Below, piece after piece: positions 58,948 to 64,000 of a stretch of 64,000 nucleotides of DNA. Location: NCBI RefSeq assembly GCF_000739915.1, contig NZ_BBJT01000002.1:744001-808000 (forward strand), in the 5' to 3' direction. Source of the DNA: Paenibacillus chitinolyticus NBRC 15660 (GTDB taxonomy: Bacteria > Bacillota > Bacilli > Paenibacillales > NBRC-103111). A model generated the notes under the pieces. It had not been told where the DNA came from and did no database searches. It was given only the letters and a program-made list of their open reading frames with translations. How positions within the stretch are numbered: the stretch's first letter is position 1; every line of letters begins with the position of its first letter. The position numbers and the translations under genes were made by a program.

Positions 58948-61605
58948 TTACTGGAGTCCGCGCACCTCAAATTCGTAAATCCGGGCCGCCGTATCCCCGC
59001 CTTGGCTCGCTTTGACGATATTCAGCTTCACATAGCGAGCCTTCACCAGCGCAACTGCGTCGTTCGTCTCGCCCGCCCGGTTTCCTTTTACCTCCAGAAC
59101 GTCCGTCCACGTAACGCCGTCCGCACTCACCTGCACGGTATAGTCGCTCGTGTTGAAGCCTGCCCATTCGCCGCCGGCTTCGGCATGCTTCAGCACGAAT
59201 CCGCTTATCGTCTTCTCCGCTCCCAGATCCACGGTGAGCCAGTGAGGCAGATTGCCCAGCGCGCACCATTTGCTGTTGCCGGTGACTTTGCCGTCTACCG
59301 CGTTAGCCGCTCCTTCGGCAGGACCGCAGGCGTTGTCCGCTTTAGCGGTTTTGCCGAGCGCCAGGTTTACGGCCGCACCCGCGTCTTTACGGACGGTAAT
59401 AAGCGCTTGCTTGGTCACGGAATCTTGACCGGCGCTGTTTTTGGCCGTGAGTGTCACGCTGTAAACGCCCTCTTCGGCAAATGTGACAACCGGCTGTTTG
59501 TCCGTACTTGTGGAAGGGCTCGCGCCATCTATCGTCCACAGCCATTCCTCGGTGACTTCCGTCGACTGGTCGATCAGCGTCACCTGCTCGCCTGGGGCGA
59601 CAAGCGTTTTGTCCGTTTTAAAACGGGCCGCCGGTTTTGGATAAGCCGGCCACTTGATCGCCGCCGCTGCCGCCTGCCCTGCCCGGTACTGTCCGTTGAC
59701 CGCAACCACCTTAAGCACGGTCGTGTCCTCTTTATTGCTTCTTTTCATTTCAGGGACATAGTAAACGTTGTTGGGAGTAGCTCCTAGGAACTCCTCTTTA
59801 CCGTCCGGAAGCACACGATAAATTTCGTACTGCTTCACCTCTTGGTCCAGGGCCGTCCACTCCAGGCGGGCATCGCCGTAGATGCCGTCGCGGAAGTCGG
59901 AACCGGTAACCTTGAGATCCTTAACGGCCGGCAGAGACGACGATTGTTCTTGCTTCACGCTGCTGACCGAAAGCTTGCCGATGTTGATCGCGTAGGCCGG
60001 GATCGTTTCTTTCGAATCGAACACAAGCGAAATCGACGAAATGCGCTTTCCTTTATAAGGCGTCAAATTAAACGTTTCGGTCGTCCAGCCCGGCTGAACT
60101 TTATCCTTCACGTCCAGATAAACGACCTCATCCTTCGGATCGGCAAAAGTCAGGGCCACTTTCATGCCCGGTTTTTGCGAAGTTTTATACGTAACCGACA
60201 GTTTAGTGGCCGGTTCGATAGCCAGGTCCGTCCGGTACAGCTTAAGCGTCGTGGCATTGACCGGACTCAGCGTCCCTTCCACCTTAAGAGAGCTGCCGCC
60301 GTAATAGGCGTCCGACCAGTCGAGGCTCGGTTTAAGCGCGGTTCCTTTACTCTCCGCCATCCAGCGCCAGGTCGGCAAAATATCCTGCAGGCTGCGGTTG
60401 TTCCAGCCTTTGTCGCGCACGAGTTTGCCGTCTACGTAGTACTGCTGCCCGCTTCCCGTGTTGAAATGCGTCACGAACGGCAGCCGGTTGACCGGGGATT
60501 GTTCGGCCACATAATGAGCCATGCCTTTCCAGGCTTGATTCGTATCCGTGCGGGAAGGATCGCCGTTCTGGCCAACCCAGAATTTATTCTCCCTGGCGAA
60601 AAAATCCTTCATGTTCTCGGCGCTGTTAAACGCCCAGTCGGGCCGGTAAATGCCCAGCGAAGTCGCCGCCGGCTTGCCTTGCGGGAACAGCATATCCCAC
60701 TGGATGCCGGTGTCGTAGCCTTTGGCCTCGACGTCAATGCCCGCGAACAGCTCGTACGGGCTCCGGCCCAGGCTTTTCGCTTTGGCGGCCGAACCCGCCA
60801 GATCTCTCCACCAGAAGTTAAGGAACATGCTGTCTGAGACCTTCTGCTGTTTGTCCTGCAGGAACATCTCGTTCTTGTCGTTCAGCGCGTTCTGCCAACT
60901 GATCGCACCGTCTTTGGTCATGGAATCGTACCACATGATCTGCATGGACGGGGATTTGCGGGCCTCCAGATATTTCAGGAATTCCTTCATTTTCTGGGCA
61001 TCCGCCGGGGTGCCGCCCTCGGTTTCCTGGTTGATGAACCAGCCGTCGAAGCCGTATGTTTTCGCCACCTCGATCAGCTTGTCGGCTACCGGGAACGAGC
61101 CGTCCGGTTTCTGCTGAAGCGTCTGCTTCACCCAGTCGTATTTGCCCCCGTACACGCTCGGCGGGAAAAAGACGGTGCCCATGATCGGCACGCCATTCTT
61201 ATGGGCGGCGTCTATCGCGTCGGCACTTGGAGGCACGATGATGCCTTCACCGGCCGAGCCTCCCCAATAGACCAGCTTGTCGACATACTGCCAATAACCG
61301 AACGTGTTGGCCGCGAATTTGTCCGAGCCCTGCGAAGGAACGCCGCTCGTTCCCGCGTTGAGGGCGGAAAGCGCCACGATTTTGGGGTCCTTGGATGCGT
61401 TAGCATTCACCTTGTCGCCCGTAAAACGTTCCTGCAGCGGAATCGAACCGCGGTTGAATTTCGCGTCGGGATCGGCCCCGGGGCTCCATTTCAGCAGCTG
61501 CTCCGGATACCAGTACGAGGAATGGGGCTGCGCTGCGGACGCGGATAAACCCAATGCCGCGCATGCGGCGAAGGATACTGCCAGACTAACGCCAATCTTT
61601 TTCAT
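58948..61605 (-). CDS. Secreted endo-beta-N-acetylglucosaminidase, GH85, multi-domain
   Basis: Exported enzyme of 885 aa that should cleave the chitobiose core of N-glycans. Signal peptide about 1-25 (SASAAQ). GH85 barrel about 30-430, with the catalytic Asn192 and Glu194 in FDGWFINQETEGG, the N-x-E pair of family 85. A galactose-binding-like beta domain (about 430-555), a fibronectin-like segment (about 565-655), a PKD-like domain (about 660-745) and a C-terminal F5/8-type carbohydrate-binding domain (about 755-885, SGFVLKHAEAGGEW...YVKLNIVKAS) follow. ATAGGAGG precedes the ATG. There is no sortase signal, so it is released or bound by its domains. A cre-like site lies upstream (61745-61758). 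Confidence 0.93.
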   Translation of the reverse strand: MKKIGVSLAVSFAACAALGLSASAAQPHSSYWYPEQLLKWSPGADPDAKFNRGSIPLQERFTGDKVNANASKDPKIVALSALNAGTSGVPSQGSDKFAANTFGYWQYVDKLVYWGGSAGEGIIVPPSADAIDAAHKNGVPIMGTVFFPPSVYGGKYDWVKQTLQQKPDGSFPVADKLIEVAKTYGFDGWFINQETEGGTPADAQKMKEFLKYLEARKSPSMQIMWYDSMTKDGAISWQNALNDKNEMFLQDKQQKVSDSMFLNFWWRDLAGSAAKAKSLGRSPYELFAGIDVEAKGYDTGIQWDMLFPQGKPAATSLGIYRPDWAFNSAENMKDFFARENKFWVGQNGDPSRTDTNQAWKGMAHYVAEQSPVNRLPFVTHFNTGSGQQYYVDGKLVRDKGWNNRSLQDILPTWRWMAESKGTALKPSLDWSDAYYGGSSLKVEGTLSPVNATTLKLYRTDLAIEPATKLSVTYKTSQKPGMKVALTFADPKDEVVYLDVKDKVQPGWTTETFNLTPYKGKRISSISLVFDSKETIPAYAINIGKLSVSSVKQEQSSSLPAVKDLKVTGSDFRDGIYGDARLEWTALDQEVKQYEIYRVLPDGKEEFLGATPNNVYYVPEMKRSNKEDTTVLKVVAVNGQYRAGQAAAAAIKWPAYPKPAARFKTDKTLVAPGEQVTLIDQSTEVTEEWLWTIDGASPSTSTDKQPVVTFAEEGVYSVTLTAKNSAGQDSVTKQALITVRKDAGAAVNLALGKTAKADNACGPAEGAANAVDGKVTGNSKWCALGNLPHWLTVDLGAEKTISGFVLKHAEAGGEWAGFNTSDYTVQVSADGVTWTDVLEVKGNRAGETNDAVALVKARYVKLNIVKASQGGDTAARIYEFEVRGLQ

Positions 61606-61744
61606 GGGTGACCTCCTATGTAAGTTAAGACTTTTACGTGCAGCGGGGCGGCAATCGCGCCTAAAGCATGATGCGCCGGACCGGCTCTCCCTGCCGGATG
61701 AGAATTCCGAATAATTTCCCTCCTGTTTGTCGTCTGCTTGGTAA

Positions 61745-61758
61745 TGATTACGCTTTCA
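61745..61758 (-). promoter_or_regulatory. CcpA cre-like site upstream of GH85 gene
   Basis: Minus strand TGAAAGCGTAATCA, one mismatch from the classical cre pattern TGAAAGCGTTATCA, directly after a TATAAT, where bound CcpA would block transcription. Confidence 0.7.
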
Positions 61759-61874
61759 TTATAACAATGGGATTATTTCCGTTCCTAGTGGAGTAATTAA
61801 AGGTTGCATGTACATATTAAATACGTTTGGCGGAAATTTCCTTCATGTCATCGCCGTATCCCGGAACCCATGCA

Positions 61875-61908
61875 AAGAAGCGGCCGCACGTCCGCGGCCG
61901 CTTCTTTA
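61875..61908 (-). terminator. Terminator of binding-protein gene
   Basis: AAGAAGCGGCCGC/GCGGCCGCTTCTT, a 13-bp GC-rich stem. Confidence 0.75.
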
Positions 61909-61926
61909 TATAAGGAGAGGGTGCCT

Positions 61927-63420
61927 TTACTTCTTCTCCGCTTTCCATTTGTCGAACTGGTTTTGAGCTTCGGCTATGACTTTATCAAGGCCGGCTGCTT
62001 TCATTTTTTCCATCGCTTTCGGCAAGTACTCGTTCGGGTCTACGGACCCTGTCATAATAGCCGGGTAAAACTCGCGGGCGATGGCGGAAATGGACGCCAC
62101 TTCGGTTTTGACCGGGTCCACGTCGAAGTTGAAGCCGAACGTCGGCGCGACTTTGGCGGAGTCGTTAAACTTCTTGAACGCCTCCCACTTGTCGGCCGGT
62201 TCTTCTTTGTGCAGGTACGTCAGGTACATGTTGCCGAGCGCAAAGCCCGGCATCTGAAAGCCGTCCTTCATCGCAGGCAGGTCTTCAATGACATTTTCGG
62301 ACACTTTCTTGTAGTGCGTGCCTTCGATTCCGAAGCTGAACAGGTTGCGCAGATACTTATCCGTGTTGAGCAGGTTCAGGAACATCATGGCCCGCTCCGG
62401 ATTTTTGGAGTTCGCCGAAATCGCGTGCATCGAGCCGGAAGCCGAGCCGGTGAACACGACCGGATCCTGCATCGGAGTCGATACGATGTCGTAGCCTGCG
62501 CTCCGGGACCATCCCAGATCCGCGTACGGCTGAGTGATTTCACGGTCCACGAACCATTTGCCCGTCTTGATATTGTCAATGCCGTCAAGCGTGGCGACAT
62601 CTTTACGCAGGTATCCCGCCTGGTAGTATTTGCGGATCGTTTCCAGAGAAGCTTTCAGCTCTGGGGTCTCCAAAATATTGACGAATTTGAAGTCCGAGGC
62701 GTTGTCCTGGATTTTCATTGCGACCGGGAATTCGTCCCCGAGAATAAAGTCGTACGGAATGTACGGCTTGAATCCTTTCGGTACGGCAAGCGGCGTAATG
62801 TCTTCCGGTTCGCCTTCTTTAATCTGCTTCAGGTACGGCTCCAGGTCTTGAAGAGTGCGTACTTTGGTTATATCGATCTTATATTTGTCCACGTATTTCT
62901 TGTTAAAGCGCCATACCCACTGCTCGCCAAGCTCCTTATTGACCGGAACGGCGTAGTTTTTCCCGTCGATTTTGGTTCCTTCGAGAAAACGGGGGTCCAG
63001 CTCTTCTTTGATCCCCTTGCCGTATTTATCGAGCAGATCGTTCAGCGGCATGAACGCGCCTTTAGCCGCATTCGTGCGGTACTCGAACGCCCACGAAGAC
63101 GTGAAGGCGATGTCGAAGTTTTCTCCGGAAGCGGAAAGCACCTGCATCCGTTTGGAATAATCGCCCCAGTCGATCATGGTGATATCGAGCGTCGCGTTGA
63201 TTTTTTCCTTCACATATTTATTGATCTCTTCCTGGACTTTAGGCAAATCCCGCTGCGGACCGCCGATCAGATATACTTTCAATTTAACTTCCTTCTCGGT
63301 CGAATCGCCGGCCCCCTGCTTACTGTCCCCGCCTCCGCTTTTGCTTCCGCAGCCCGCAAGCAAGGAACTCAGTGCCAGCATCAGTACGAACATGAACACA
63401 AGCGCTTTTTTTCCCGCCAT
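61927..63420 (-). CDS. Sugar ABC transporter substrate-binding lipoprotein (LplA-like)
   Basis: Extracellular solute-binding protein of 497 aa. Signal peptide with lipobox SLLAGC (Cys about 24) followed by a Gly/Ser/Asp linker. The body shows the SBP_bac_1/DUF3502-type layout of LplA-like oligosaccharide receptors (VYLIGGPQRDLPKVQEEINKYVKEK, IDWGDYSKRMQVLSASGENFDIAFTSSWAFEY). ATG after CAGGGGGAATTAAGC. It follows the permease gene at 63512, and GH85 lies downstream, so the likely ligand is an N-glycan-derived oligosaccharide; that is inference. Confidence 0.92.
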   Translation of the reverse strand: MAGKKALVFMFVLMLALSSLLAGCGSKSGGGDSKQGAGDSTEKEVKLKVYLIGGPQRDLPKVQEEINKYVKEKINATLDITMIDWGDYSKRMQVLSASGENFDIAFTSSWAFEYRTNAAKGAFMPLNDLLDKYGKGIKEELDPRFLEGTKIDGKNYAVPVNKELGEQWVWRFNKKYVDKYKIDITKVRTLQDLEPYLKQIKEGEPEDITPLAVPKGFKPYIPYDFILGDEFPVAMKIQDNASDFKFVNILETPELKASLETIRKYYQAGYLRKDVATLDGIDNIKTGKWFVDREITQPYADLGWSRSAGYDIVSTPMQDPVVFTGSASGSMHAISANSKNPERAMMFLNLLNTDKYLRNLFSFGIEGTHYKKVSENVIEDLPAMKDGFQMPGFALGNMYLTYLHKEEPADKWEAFKKFNDSAKVAPTFGFNFDVDPVKTEVASISAIAREFYPAIMTGSVDPNEYLPKAMEKMKAAGLDKVIAEAQNQFDKWKAEKK

Positions 63421-63447
63421 GCTTAATTCCCCCTGACCATATCATAA

Positions 63448-63461
63448 TGATAACGCTTTCT
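63448..63461 (-). promoter_or_regulatory. CcpA cre-like site upstream of binding-protein gene
   Basis: Minus strand AGAAAGCGTTATCA, matching the cre core GAAAGCGTTATCA, between the permease stop and the binding-protein start. Confidence 0.7.
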
Positions 63462-63511
63462 TTATTGGAATGACCTCTCCTTCAGCCCTTCGAAAGAAAA
63501 GGCCGTAACCC

Positions 63512-64000
63512 CTATTCTTTTACCGAGCCGATCGTCAGCCCCTGAATAAAATATTTCTGGAAAAACGGATAAGCGAGCGCAATCGGCAGGGTAGCTAATA
63601 CAACCATCGCCATTCGCACCGTTTCCGTGGGAAGCGAGGCCGCAATATCGTACGACACGACCTTAGAACTGTTCTGAACGACAAAGTCCATGTTGTTCTG
63701 AATGCGCATCAGCATCGTTTGAAGAGGAATCAGCGTCGGCTTGTCGATATAAAGCAGCGCATTGAACCAGTCGTTCCAGAACGCGAGCGTACTGAACAAG
63801 CCGATCGTCGCAATGCCCGGCAGTGAAATCGGCAGCACGATTCGCGTGAATACGCCGAATTCGGTCGCACCGTCGATTTTGGCCGATTCTACAATGGCGT
63901 CAGGAACCGTCGTGGAGAAGAACGTCCGCATCACCAGGATGTAGAAAGCGTTCAGCACGGACGGCAGAATGAGCGCCCAAATCGAATCGCGCAGATGGAG
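63512..64000 (-). CDS. Carbohydrate ABC transporter permease (5' partial)
   Basis: Inner-membrane permease of the LplC/YtcP (MalG-like) type; the frame is open to the right edge, so about half the protein is visible (163 residues). The EAA loop is present (ESAKIDGATEFGVFTRIVLPISLPGIATI), which docks the shared ATPase. The C-terminus ends FFQKYFIQGLTIGSVKE, normal for the family. A partner permease is expected further right. Confidence 0.92.
   Translation of the reverse strand, partial: LHLRDSIWALILPSVLNAFYILVMRTFFSTTVPDAIVESAKIDGATEFGVFTRIVLPISLPGIATIGLFSTLAFWNDWFNALLYIDKPTLIPLQTMLMRIQNNMDFVVQNSSKVVSYDIAASLPTETVRMAMVVLATLPIALAYPFFQKYFIQGLTIGSVKE

Larger units (their letters stand above)
61606..61926. 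other. Intergenic region between binding-protein and GH85 genes
   Basis: Holds the binding-protein terminator (61875-61908), a TATAAT and a cre-like site in front of GH85 (61745-61758), and GH85's ribosome binding site. No gene seen. Confidence 0.5.

Noticed and set aside
61804-63426. 540-codon open frame on the + strand opposite the binding-protein gene
   Set aside because: It mirrors the real lipoprotein gene, starts inside its downstream spacer and shows no protein family pattern.

Overview
The window looks like chromosomal DNA of a spore-forming, low-to-mid GC Firmicute of the Paenibacillus type. The evidence is two ger germinant-receptor operons, a sporulation-type diadenylate cyclase (CdaS-like), DUF421/DUF1657 spore proteins, two bacillithiol-linked genes (bshB2-like and ypdA-like), CcpA-type cre sites and strong Shine-Dalgarno sequences throughout. 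I saw no rRNA, tRNA, CRISPR array, prophage or intact insertion sequence. Both edges cut genes: a gerB-type permease on the left and a sugar ABC permease on the right.

Layout. 0-2.1 kb: tail of a ger operon (gerB, gerC). 2.2-5.5 kb: two-component system plus a cell-wall-binding-repeat lipoprotein with a His/Met-rich tail. 5.9-10.8 kb: a small secreted protein, then a second two-component system with two lipoproteins. 11-15.3 kb: a 57-aa protein, a nitroreductase, an AT-rich PadR-DUF2812 pair and a MerR-TipAS regulator. 15.3-23.7 kb: a SWIM/SNF2 helicase, copper ATPase CopA, an Asp-box repeat lipoprotein and a lone ABC-type ATPase. 24-27.7 kb: thioredoxin-like ferredoxin, small membrane proteins, a glyoxalase, a half-size MFS protein and an FAD oxidase that appears frameshifted near its C-terminus. 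28-32 kb: FabF with a divergent XRE/MmyB-like regulator, then a FlaR-like kinase and a DUF2568 protein. 32.2-36.3 kb: complete ger operon in the order A-C-small protein-B. 36.4-45.4 kb: cell-wall amidase, nitroreductase, drug efflux, lactonase, the spore-linked DUF421/DUF1657/CdaS group, DoxX, a DODA-type dioxygenase and HxlR. 45.5-52.1 kb: Rrf2 regulator, MarR-AzlC-AzlD, a DHA2 efflux pump and a hybrid histidine kinase. 52.2-58.8 kb: BshB2, an IscA-like protein, an M29 aminopeptidase, SulP, YpdA and a DUF6483 protein. 58.9-64 kb: GH85 endoglycosidase, sugar-binding lipoprotein and permease.

How the parts work together. Both two-component systems sit next to secreted lipoproteins, and each has tandem direct repeats with an 11-bp period at its own target promoters, so each looks like a self-contained envelope-sensing module. 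The spore genes (two receptor operons, DUF421, DUF1657, CdaS) serve dormancy and germination. GH85, the binding protein and the permease look like an N-glycan uptake and cleavage locus under carbon catabolite control. Many of the other genes pair a one-component regulator (MerR, PadR, HxlR, Rrf2, MarR, XRE) with an efflux pump or redox enzyme, often with a visible operator.

Several genes have a good Shine-Dalgarno and a conserved N-terminus but no ATG/GTG/TTG at the expected place (CTG or ATA instead). I flag these rather than forcing a late start. All family assignments come from reading the protein sequences; no database search was run.
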